Shown piece after piece: positions 1 through 7,691 of a stretch of DNA of 64,000 nucleotides. The stretch is from positions 1-64,000 of the forward strand of contig NZ_NRCJ01000008.1 in assembly GCF_003129965.1 (NCBI RefSeq). Direction: 5' to 3'. Every line of letters begins with the position of its first letter. Within the stretch, counting starts at the first letter, position 1. The position numbers and the translations under genes are program-made. Below the pieces are notes generated by a model. It worked only from the letters and a program-made list of their open reading frames with translations. It was not told the origin of the DNA and searched no databases. This DNA is from Aggregatibacter kilianii (GTDB taxonomy: Bacteria; Pseudomonadota; Gammaproteobacteria; Enterobacterales; Pasteurellaceae).

Positions 1-486
1 GGCTATAACGGAATGATAATGGAAGATGCGACGGGAAATCAGCGATTAGATTTTCAGGCGCAGAAGGACATGAACACCAAGGTGTTGAATGACCAGTCGG
101 CGTCGATCGGGAATAATCGGTCGTTGGATGTGACGGGGAATGATTCGACGACCATTGGACAAAATCGTACTATCGAGGTAGCCGGTTCGGAATCAACAAC
201 GGTTGGTAAGGGGCGCTCAGTTAGGGTTTCTGAGGGAAATGATACTAAACACGTGGATTCCGGCAGTTTAGAAGAAATCATCCCGAACGGTGCGCGTGAT
301 GCTACATCCAAAACTGTAAAATTTGATGCGGCGGAAAAGATTGAATTGCTTGTCGGCGAAAGCCTTTCAATCATAATGGGAGAAGGTCAAATTCAATTGA
401 AATGCGGTACTTCAACAATCACCATGGACGATAAAAATATTTTATTAGAATCGGCTCATGTCGGCTTGAATGATTCTAAAAAATGA
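1..486 (+). CDS. vgrG: VgrG, T6SS spike protein, C-terminal part
   Basis: The reading frame is open from base 1 and ends at 486, so only the last 162 residues are present. The opening YNGMIMEDATGNQRLDFQAQ followed by VLNDQSASIGNNRSLDVTGN is the start of the VgrG needle region, where repeated short beta strands (xxSxxIGxNRSxxV) wind into the trimeric beta-prism that tips the T6SS tube. VgrG is fired into target cells and carries PAAR proteins on its end. The chaperone and PAAR-toxin genes follow at once (13-base gap), so this VgrG is the likely carrier of that toxin. There is no extra effector domain at the C-terminus. Confidence 0.93.
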   Translation, partial: GYNGMIMEDATGNQRLDFQAQKDMNTKVLNDQSASIGNNRSLDVTGNDSTTIGQNRTIEVAGSESTTVGKGRSVRVSEGNDTKHVDSGSLEEIIPNGARDATSKTVKFDAAEKIELLVGESLSIIMGEGQIQLKCGTSTITMDDKNILLESAHVGLNDSKK

Positions 487-499
487 TAGGAGATGAACG

Positions 500-910
500 A
501 TGTTTTATTTTAATCGAGGCAGTCTTGAGATAGGCAGCGACTGGCAGGATAAAAGTATCATTTTGCTGACTAACGAATTCGGACAAAGTATTTCGATTTC
601 TTATGACAAACTGCCGTTTGGCATGGGTTTTTCCGAGTTCTGTGAGCGAGAAATCACCTCACTTGGCAAACAACTCACGGATTATAAAGAAGTGTCAAGA
701 GAAACCGGCGAGTTGGATAACCGTCCTTGTGTTTTCACGGAGTATTCCTGGCATTCGCCGCAGGGAAAACTGCAGCAGATTACAGCGATTGTGGATATGG
801 CGGATAAATTTCCGCTGATGATTACGCTGACGAGTGTTGTAGCGCTCACGAGTAAGCAAAAAGAAATTTTGTTAGATATTGTGCGTAGTTTTAAAGCAAG
901 GGTGGATTAA
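500..910 (+). CDS. eagR: EagR-type T6SS effector chaperone (DUF1795/DcrB-like)
   Basis: A 136-residue soluble protein of the DUF1795 type, with the typical start MFYFNRGSLEIGSDWQDKS and end LLDIVRSFKARV. Members of this family (EagR/EagT) bind and shield the N-terminal membrane segments of T6SS effectors before loading on VgrG. The next gene has exactly such segments before its PAAR domain and starts one base after this stop codon (TAA then ATG at 911), so the two are probably translationally coupled. Assignment rests on family resemblance plus position between vgrG and a PAAR effector. Confidence 0.88.
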   Translation: MFYFNRGSLEIGSDWQDKSIILLTNEFGQSISISYDKLPFGMGFSEFCEREITSLGKQLTDYKEVSRETGELDNRPCVFTEYSWHSPQGKLQQITAIVDMADKFPLMITLTSVVALTSKQKEILLDIVRSFKARVD

Positions 911-2485
911 ATGTCGGTCTCAACAGCGCAAACCGCGCCTGTGGTGTCCCCTTCCGGCGGATTGGCGCAGAATTCTGTTTTAGGTGGAGGTATTATTTTT
1001 TCATCCGCTTTAATGTATGTAAAAAACAGTATGATGGTTGATGGGAAAACGGCTAAAGCAGAATTTTCAGAAATGGTCACAGGGGTTAAATCAGGTGATT
1101 GGGAAACTGGGGTTCGTGCGGTTTTAAAATATGGACGTGGACAAACAGCAAATGTTGTGACGATGTGGGCGGGTGTCGGTACAGCTTTTGTTAAGGGAGG
1201 GCTTGCCAGTGTTGCAAATGGTGGGACTTTTCTGGCAGGAGGATTAACTGGATTGGGGGCTGTTACCGCACTTATTGGGGGCGGGCTGGTCGGTGGAATT
1301 GGAGGAATGATTATTGGCGACCCTTTAGGAAATTGGATTGCTAAAAAGAAAGGTTGGTATAAAGTTGACACAGATAGCGATAGACCCGTTTGCAAAGGTG
1401 ATGTTATTGCCCACCAGAAAAAAGACTGTGGTTTATGGGGCATTGTCGGTGGAGTGATATTAGGTGCGCTGGTTGTCTGGGTGGGTATTTCTACATTTGG
1501 TTTAGGATTTTTTGTTGCCGGTTTGCTGGGTGGATTGGTCGGCGGTACAATCATGGCGGCTGGTAACGCGATGTCTCAATATGGAGAGGTGAAAGGAGAA
1601 ATACAAAGTGGCTCAGATAATGTAACATTTGAAGGGCGACCTGTTGCCAGAATGGGAGATAGGGTAAAATGTCGTGACCATTCACATGAAGAGTTTATTG
1701 CGGAAGGCGTAAAAACAGTTACGGTGAACGGTAGATTGCTCGCGAAGGTCGGTTGTCGAACGACCTGTGACGGGAATCTGGACAGAAAAACGGAAACAAC
1801 TATCGGGGTGGATAAGGCGACGGCGACAGATCCGGAGAAATATCCGATTCGGGAAAGTACCAGTTTATTGGCTGAGTTTACGGCGACGGCATCGATATAT
1901 GCACCTTGGCATAAAATGTTTGGGAAGGTTAAGGGATTATTTGGAGGAAATAACTCACAGCGTCCTCTGAATCAAAAATTAATTGATGATGTTAAGATGA
2001 AAGCACAAGAAATTTTAGAGTCAGGTGTTAGTGCGAAGGAAAGGGGGCCTTGTCTTTCTGGTGTTTATGATCCGGCTACTGGAGAAACATTTTATGCTCA
2101 AAACTTTAAAAATAATGCGACAGGAGATCGTGCTTATGAGGCTTGGTTAAATGGATCTCCTGAAACAGGGGGCGCAGATCCTATAATTAAAGAGAGCGTT
2201 GCACAATATGAAGCTAAAATTGCAAGTGGAGAAATTACCCCTAGTGATATGGCTGATCGTAGAACAGCTGCTCACTCAGAAATTAGAGCTTTAGATCAAG
2301 CAATTAAAGCAAGACGAGAGAGAGGTATTCCAGTGGATGCTTCATCTATTTCTGAAATGGATTTGTATAATGTAGATTTACAGAATGCTGCTATAAGAAA
2401 TAATGGAGGTATGCCACCACCTAAACCTAGATGTGAACATTGTCAGAGAATAACAGATGGCATAAATACTCATGTGCATGAATAG
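911..2485 (+). CDS. PAAR-domain T6SS effector with C-terminal YwqJ-like deaminase toxin
   Basis: A 524-residue modular toxin. Residues about 81-138 and 172-228 are Gly-rich hydrophobic helices (the chaperone-bound pre-PAAR region); about 230-292 is a PAAR domain (NVTFEGRPVARMGD and TVNGRLLAKVG repeats) that caps VgrG; a linker runs to about 350. The C-terminal 150 residues look like the deaminase fold of the YwqJ group: zinc and proton-shuttle motif HSE (His455, Glu457) and C-x2-C (Cys508, Cys511) in PRCEHCQRITDG. Deaminase toxins of this superfamily deaminate bases in nucleic acids; the target base here is not known. Base composition drops to AT-rich from about position 1,950, at the linker-toxin junction, which suggests a swapped tip. 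Immunity and endonuclease V genes follow. Confidence 0.88.
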   Translation: MSVSTAQTAPVVSPSGGLAQNSVLGGGIIFSSALMYVKNSMMVDGKTAKAEFSEMVTGVKSGDWETGVRAVLKYGRGQTANVVTMWAGVGTAFVKGGLASVANGGTFLAGGLTGLGAVTALIGGGLVGGIGGMIIGDPLGNWIAKKKGWYKVDTDSDRPVCKGDVIAHQKKDCGLWGIVGGVILGALVVWVGISTFGLGFFVAGLLGGLVGGTIMAAGNAMSQYGEVKGEIQSGSDNVTFEGRPVARMGDRVKCRDHSHEEFIAEGVKTVTVNGRLLAKVGCRTTCDGNLDRKTETTIGVDKATATDPEKYPIRESTSLLAEFTATASIYAPWHKMFGKVKGLFGGNNSQRPLNQKLIDDVKMKAQEILESGVSAKERGPCLSGVYDPATGETFYAQNFKNNATGDRAYEAWLNGSPETGGADPIIKESVAQYEAKIASGEITPSDMADRRTAAHSEIRALDQAIKARRERGIPVDASSISEMDLYNVDLQNAAIRNNGGMPPPKPRCEHCQRITDGINTHVHE

Positions 2486-2500
2486 AAAAGGAATAAAGAT

Positions 2501-3010
2501 ATGAACGGTATAATAGAAAAACTAGAAGATATTGATGAAAAATTGTATGGGAAAAATGACATAAATGGCGAGTGGATTTATTATTTAGATAAAATTTGTG
2601 AAAGACCATTTAATGGCATTGTTTATGGAATGTGTAAATCTGCCTTAGATTATGAAGCGGAAATTAAAGATGGATATAAAAATGGTATTGAAGTGAATTA
2701 TCGCTCAGATGGTAGTATTGAACAAATTTCTGAGTATAAGCATAATGTGTTATATGGTATTTCTAAGGAGTTTGATGAAAATAATTTGTTGGTAACGGTT
2801 TCTGTAGTTTTGAATAATAGCCATTTAAAAATAGTTGAGGTGAATTCTGTTAGTGGTAATTTTAATATAGTTAAATATCAAGCTGAATTACACAAGGGTA
2901 TTCCTGAGGATATTTTGAAACTATTAGAGTTACCAACAGAAGAATTGATATTTTACAAGTTTAAATCAACATATAATCTACTTGCAGATAAAAACTATGA
3001 GTACAAATAA
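2501..3010 (+). CDS. Putative immunity protein, YwqK-like (MORN_2 type)
   Basis: A 169-residue acidic protein without signal or membrane segment, 15 bases after the toxin gene, the usual place for a cognate immunity gene. Residues about 38-105 show antitoxin YwqK/MORN_2-like repeats (FNGIVYGM, YKNGIEVNYRSDGSIEQI, NVLYGISKEFDENNLL). YwqK of Bacillus subtilis is the antitoxin of the YwqJ deaminase, which agrees with the toxin tip upstream. The gene is strongly AT-rich. It probably binds and blocks the deaminase in the cytoplasm; that is inference from position and fold. Confidence 0.72.
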   Translation: MNGIIEKLEDIDEKLYGKNDINGEWIYYLDKICERPFNGIVYGMCKSALDYEAEIKDGYKNGIEVNYRSDGSIEQISEYKHNVLYGISKEFDENNLLVTVSVVLNNSHLKIVEVNSVSGNFNIVKYQAELHKGIPEDILKLLELPTEELIFYKFKSTYNLLADKNYEYK

Positions 3011-3728
3011 CATGGTTCTTTTGAATGATTTTAAATGTGAGCAAAATCGTTTTTTAGAAAAGATTTCTTTAATTAATAATTTTAATCTACTTGAACTAAA
3101 ATTGATTGCTGGTGTTGATATTGCTTATTGGACTGATATTGATGGAATAGAATACGGTGTATGTTGTATTGTTATTGTTGATTATAAAACTAAAGAAATA
3201 ATAGAAAAGGTTGATTACGTTGATAAAGTAAGTATACCTTATATCCCAGGATATTTAGCTTTTAGAGAACTACCATTAGTTCTAAATGCAGTCAAAAGAA
3301 TGGTTTCTAAGCCGGATCTATATATGTTTGATGGTAATGGTTATTTACATTTTAGGCATATGGGTATTGCTACTCATGCTTCTTTTTATCTTAATAAACC
3401 AACTATTGGGGTGGCTAAAAACTATTTTAAAATTAATGATGTTTCATATTCTGAACCTTCAAATACAGCTGGTAGTTATGAGTTAATAAAATCTAGAGAA
3501 ACGGTTTATGGTGCTGTATTAAGAACTCAATTTAATGTTAAACCAATTTATGTTTCTTGTGGTAATTGGATTGATTTATCTACTGCTATAGAGATTACAC
3601 TACATTTTGTAGATAAATCTAGTCGATTACCGATTACTACGAGGTATGCTGATTTAGAAACACATATTAAGCGTAAGAATATTCTTAATAGTAAGAATGA
3701 TAACTTTGTATTACTAACTAAGAACTAA
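2997..3728 (+). CDS. nfi: Endonuclease V (deoxyinosine 3'-endonuclease) beside the deaminase toxin
   Basis: A 243-residue endonuclease V. The family motifs are in order: IAGVD (Asp41), PYIPGYLAFRE (Tyr82, Glu91), DGNG-x2-H (Asp112, His118), PTIGVAK (Lys141) and a late TRYAD, so the metal site and lesion pocket look intact. The enzyme cuts the second bond 3' of inosine, the product of adenine deamination, and weakly at other deaminated bases or mismatches. DGNG replaces the DGHG of Escherichia coli Nfi, as in eukaryotic enzymes that cut inosine in RNA. ATG at 2997 overlaps the immunity gene by 14 bases; TTG 2982 and ATG 3012 are alternatives. Very AT-rich. It probably processes deaminase damage, a self-protection role inferred from context. 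Confidence 0.93.
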   Translation: MSTNNMVLLNDFKCEQNRFLEKISLINNFNLLELKLIAGVDIAYWTDIDGIEYGVCCIVIVDYKTKEIIEKVDYVDKVSIPYIPGYLAFRELPLVLNAVKRMVSKPDLYMFDGNGYLHFRHMGIATHASFYLNKPTIGVAKNYFKINDVSYSEPSNTAGSYELIKSRETVYGAVLRTQFNVKPIYVSCGNWIDLSTAIEITLHFVDKSSRLPITTRYADLETHIKRKNILNSKNDNFVLLTKN

Positions 3729-3733
3729 TTTCC

Positions 3734-6700
3734 ATGGATTTTTTCTTTCCACCAGAAACCGTTAGTGTACTTAAAAAATATACTTCCTTACATCAAATAA
3801 CTGTTGTTGGTGAACCTATTAACGTCGCAACGGGTGATTATTTACAACAATGGCAACTCATTGATTTAACCAATAGCCTTTTGCCGCTAAAATTTACCCG
3901 CGTTTATCGTTCAACCACTGAAATTCACGGTCATTTAGGGCAAAAATGGTCGGATGACTGGTCTCAGTGTCTTCTCCTTCAATCGGATTCTATTGTTTTC
4001 ACAGATAACGAAGGGGTTCAATATACATTTTATGTTCCCGGAGAGACCGTTTTCGCCACGCATTTACATGCGCCCAACTATGTTCTCTATGGACGTCGGA
4101 ACCATTCTCTGTATCTCTTCGACCGTAAAACACAACTTACCTACGTTTTTGACAGTATTTCCGTTCAGTCGCATGAAACGCGCTATTTAACCTGGATAAT
4201 GGACTATTTCGGCAACTACATTCATCTGGATTATGACGAAAACGGATTAAGCAAAGTCACACATAGTGACGGTTGTTACTTACGCGTTCAAAGTCAAGAT
4301 TGGCTGATACGGGAAATCGAGTATTTTGACGGTCAGGTGAATCAGCAGTTGTTACGTTGTGAATATAACGCCCGGGGACAGCTGATTTACTGCCGGAGTC
4401 ACCAATTCGGCGAAATCTTCCATGACTATGATGAAAACGGCTATATGGTGTCGTGGCGCGATACGCAGGCAACGCAGACGGATGTGGTTTATGACGAACG
4501 GGGGCGGGTGATTTCCACGCAGGCATCGGGCGGCTATTATGCTGACCGTTTTGCGTATGATGAAGCGAATCGTTGCACTACTTATTATGATGCGGAAGGA
4601 GGTATTAGTCATTTTTGGTATAACGACAATGCGCTTGTTACAAAAGAAGAAGACCCGCTTGGACGGATAAAAGAGACGGAATGGGATTTAAGTCTGAAGC
4701 TGTCGGAGACGGACGCGTTAGGCAGAACATTATCCTATCGTTACAATGATTATGGTGAACTGACCGAGGTTATTTTACCGAATGAAGAGAAGTTGCAATA
4801 CCGTTATAACGAAAAGGGTTTGCTGACCGAACGGATTCTGGCACGAGGCGAGCGCTGGCGCTATGAATATGATGAGAGAGGCGCTTTATCTAAGCTGACG
4901 TCACCTTACGGATTAACCTGGCATTATCAATATGATGAGAAGGGGCGGTTAATTCGGCTGGATTATCTGGATGAGACGTATCAAAGCTACGAATATGACG
5001 AACATACATATCAGCTTATTGGACGACGTGACAGCCGAGGCGAATTAACGTCATTTACACAGGACTTATTCGGGCGGATAACGCAATTGACGCTACCGGA
5101 TAACAGTCAGTACCGTTATGAATACAGTCAGGCGCACGCTAACCCGGACGGCAGCTTAACCAAGCTCACCACACCGGAAGGTTCGATTCAGCACTTCCGT
5201 TATAACAGCGAACGGCTTTTAACGGAAGCGGTTGACGGTAATGGTAACAAAACGAAGTATACCTACGGCGCGTTTGATTTACTGCACAGCCAGACGCTGC
5301 CGAACGGCGAAACACTGACGTTTCGCTATGACAAACTGACGCGTTTAACGGAAGTGAAGAACAGCCAGGGTGACAGTTACCGTTATGAATATGACAAAGC
5401 GGGACAACTCATCAGCGAGACGGACTTTACCGGCAGAGTCAGAAGCTATGCGTATGACCAAGCTGGCAGATTGACCCGACAAACACAAGCAGACGGTAGT
5501 ATTGAGACTTATTCATATGATGAAGAGGATAAACTGCTTAGCCGTCAGACTTGGCAGGTGAAAAAAACAAAAGTCGACATCAAAGTAGATACGACGGGAA
5601 AACCGGAAAAAAAAACACTTCAAAAACTGACCGCACTTTTTGCGCCGACAGACGGTGTAAACGGTATAGCTATTCCGGAAGGTTACGCGTTGGCGCATGA
5701 GGTGAGTTACGCGTACACGAAGAAAACGGGGCAGCTGAGCAAAACCGTCAACACACAATACCTTCCTTTCAATGCGACACACATCACCGAGTTTGAATAT
5801 GACGAGCAACATCGTCTGATTGCGGAGATTCAGGACGGCGAGCGGATTGAAGTTGAGTTAGATAAATACGGCAGACAAACGGGCTTCTCACTCCCGAATG
5901 GCGGAGAAAGTGCGGTCAGAATCTCGCAAAGATTTAACCAATACGGTGAGTTGACGCAATTCCAGGTCGATGACCATAACCCTCTTAACCTCAGCTACGA
6001 CAAACTTGGCAGACAAACACGTAAACAGAATGAAAACGGTTTTATCCTTGCCGAGCACTTCAGCCCATCAGGTCTGTTACAGGCGCAAGGCGGCGGTTGG
6101 CATAATAACCTGACTGAAGAGCAACTCGATAACTACCAGCCTAACCACACCTATCCGATAGCGGGCACCCAAATCAGCCGCAAATGGCAATATGACAAGG
6201 CGTTTAACCTGACGCATACCCAAGATAATCACTGGGGTGCGACGGAATACCGAGTGAATAAAAACGGTCAGGTGACCGATGTGTTAAACGGCATTCGCAG
6301 CAGCGAACATTACCGCTACGACAGCCAACTTAATCTTACGCAGAAAGTCCAACGCGAGACAAATGAGAACGGACAGTATCAGCTACAGGCTGCCAATGAC
6401 GCCACTTACGGTATCAAACACCGTCACGGACGGATTACCAGATACGGGAACAAGACCTATAAATATGACGAGTTAGGTAGACTGCAAAGCAAAACGGAAA
6501 CTAAGAAAGGGTTCCGCCCTGTGACCACGTATTACAAGTGGAACAGTCAGAGCCAGTTGGTTGAGTTGCATAGTCCTCATAAGGGGACTTGGCGTTATGA
6601 GTATGACGCTTTTGGCAGACGGATAACGAAGTACCAAGTTCAAACTGACCAAGCCGCCACAACCGACCCGAACAACCCGTACAAGAATCAACTGATAGAC

Positions 6701-7654
6701 ATGCCGATACGTCCGAATCAGGATTACTGGCATAAGATAAGTGAGTTGTGGGAGACGCAAGAGCAACAGGCACAAAACGAAACAACAGAAAACCCAGCAC
6801 AAAAACAGATAACGGAAAACCAAGGGCAAGCTGAAAAAACGCCGGTAAAAACGACCGCACTTTTAGGGTACCGTTATCTGTATAAGCAAAACCAGTTAGT
6901 TGCCGAAGCGCCGTTGCAAATCACGGCGACAGACGGTAATCCGGCATTACAAGCCGAAGGTCGGCAACAAATCCTGCAAGCCAACTGGAATGAAGCCATT
7001 TACTGGCTATATCAGGAAGACGACTTCACCCCGACCGCGCGTTATGAAAAAGGGCAGCTGCACTATACGGTTGCTGACCAAGTGGGGACGATTACAGAAC
7101 TCTTAACCGAAGACGGTTACATCGACTACCGGCAAAAACTCAACTTGTGGGGCGAAGCGGAGATTGATGGACATCGGCACTATGCTGCGAATGATAGTAA
7201 CCCGCTTAAATGCAATCACCGTTTTGTGGGGCAATATTATGACGAGGAAAGTGAACTGCATTATAACCGCTTCCGTTATTACTCACCGGAGACAGGGCAA
7301 TATCTCAGCCATGACCCGATAGGGTTGCTGGGGGGATTTAATCCGTATGGGTATGTGGGAATACCGACGGCGTTTGTGGAACCGTTGGGGTTACAGGTTT
7401 GCCCTAAGTGGAAAAAAGAACAAAGAGTAAATATTTACAACGCGCAAAGGCCATCACGAGGTCTGCATACTACAAAACATGTGAGCGCTAAAGCAGAAGC
7501 TAAAACTATGAGTCAAAGTTTAGTAAAAGGAACTGTAGATGGCAAGCCGGAAGCAAGTTATCTACAGAACTTGTTGGAAAAGTTGCTGGTTTTGAATCAC
7601 TACAAGTTTTTCACATGCCCCTCAAGGGCATGTGAAGCCCGATGTCCTTTATAG
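3734..7654 (+). CDS. rhs: Rhs/YD-repeat protein, orphan and probably tip-damaged
   Basis: A 1,306-residue Rhs protein. It starts directly with the pre-repeat segment (VVGEPINVATGDYL), has no PAAR domain of its own, and then carries many YD repeats (YEYDERGALSKL, YRYEYDKAGQLISE) that build a toxin-enclosing shell. The core ends with GQYYDEESELHYNRFRYYSPETGQ..., split here, then DPIGL and 17 residues later EPLGL, where the usual Asp of the second autocleavage motif is Glu1216. Only about 85 residues follow, ending in a low-complexity Cys-rich tail overlapping a perfect hairpin, with no immunity gene after it. The tip therefore looks truncated. It begins 5 bases after the endonuclease V gene without a clear ribosome site. 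Base composition returns to normal here. Confidence 0.85.
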   Translation: MDFFFPPETVSVLKKYTSLHQITVVGEPINVATGDYLQQWQLIDLTNSLLPLKFTRVYRSTTEIHGHLGQKWSDDWSQCLLLQSDSIVFTDNEGVQYTFYVPGETVFATHLHAPNYVLYGRRNHSLYLFDRKTQLTYVFDSISVQSHETRYLTWIMDYFGNYIHLDYDENGLSKVTHSDGCYLRVQSQDWLIREIEYFDGQVNQQLLRCEYNARGQLIYCRSHQFGEIFHDYDENGYMVSWRDTQATQTDVVYDERGRVISTQASGGYYADRFAYDEANRCTTYYDAEGGISHFWYNDNALVTKEEDPLGRIKETEWDLSLKLSETDALGRTLSYRYNDYGELTEVILPNEEKLQYRYNEKGLLTERILARGERWRYEYDERGALSKLTSPYGLTWHYQYDEKGRLIRLDYLDETYQSYEYDEHTYQLIGRRDSRGELTSFTQDLFGRITQLTLPDNSQYRYEYSQAHANPDGSLTKLTTPEGSIQHFRYNSERLLTEAVDGNGNKTKYTYGAFDLLHSQTLPNGETLTFRYDKLTRLTEVKNSQGDSYRYEYDKAGQLISETDFTGRVRSYAYDQAGRLTRQTQADGSIETYSYDEEDKLLSRQTWQVKKTKVDIKVDTTGKPEKKTLQKLTALFAPTDGVNGIAIPEGYALAHEVSYAYTKKTGQLSKTVNTQYLPFNATHITEFEYDEQHRLIAEIQDGERIEVELDKYGRQTGFSLPNGGESAVRISQRFNQYGELTQFQVDDHNPLNLSYDKLGRQTRKQNENGFILAEHFSPSGLLQAQGGGWHNNLTEEQLDNYQPNHTYPIAGTQISRKWQYDKAFNLTHTQDNHWGATEYRVNKNGQVTDVLNGIRSSEHYRYDSQLNLTQKVQRETNENGQYQLQAANDATYGIKHRHGRITRYGNKTYKYDELGRLQSKTETKKGFRPVTTYYKWNSQSQLVELHSPHKGTWRYEYDAFGRRITKYQVQTDQAATTDPNNPYKNQLIDMPIRPNQDYWHKISELWETQEQQAQNETTENPAQKQITENQGQAEKTPVKTTALLGYRYLYKQNQLVAEAPLQITATDGNPALQAEGRQQILQANWNEAIYWLYQEDDFTPTARYEKGQLHYTVADQVGTITELLTEDGYIDYRQKLNLWGEAEIDGHRHYAANDSNPLKCNHRFVGQYYDEESELHYNRFRYYSPETGQYLSHDPIGLLGGFNPYGYVGIPTAFVEPLGLQVCPKWKKEQRVNIYNAQRPSRGLHTTKHVSAKAEAKTMSQSLVKGTVDGKPEASYLQNLLEKLLVLNHYKFFTCPSRACEARCPL
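7610..7636. repeat. Perfect 11-bp hairpin at the broken Rhs tip
   Basis: TTCACATGCCC, loop CTCAA, GGGCATGTGAA. Neither strand has a U-run after it, so it is a poor terminator. It lies where the Rhs reading frame turns into unlikely sequence. A solitary subterminal hairpin of this kind is found at ends of IS200/IS605 elements, so an insertion relic is possible; no transposase is present. Confidence 0.5.
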
Positions 7655-7691
7655 GTGACCTAAAATCGCATGTTTTACGTGCGTATTGTTA

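Noticed and set aside
907-1554. Minus-strand 215-residue open frame over the PAAR gene
   Set aside because: Pro/Thr-rich shadow of the Gly-rich hydrophobic region on the other strand; no ribosome site and no family.
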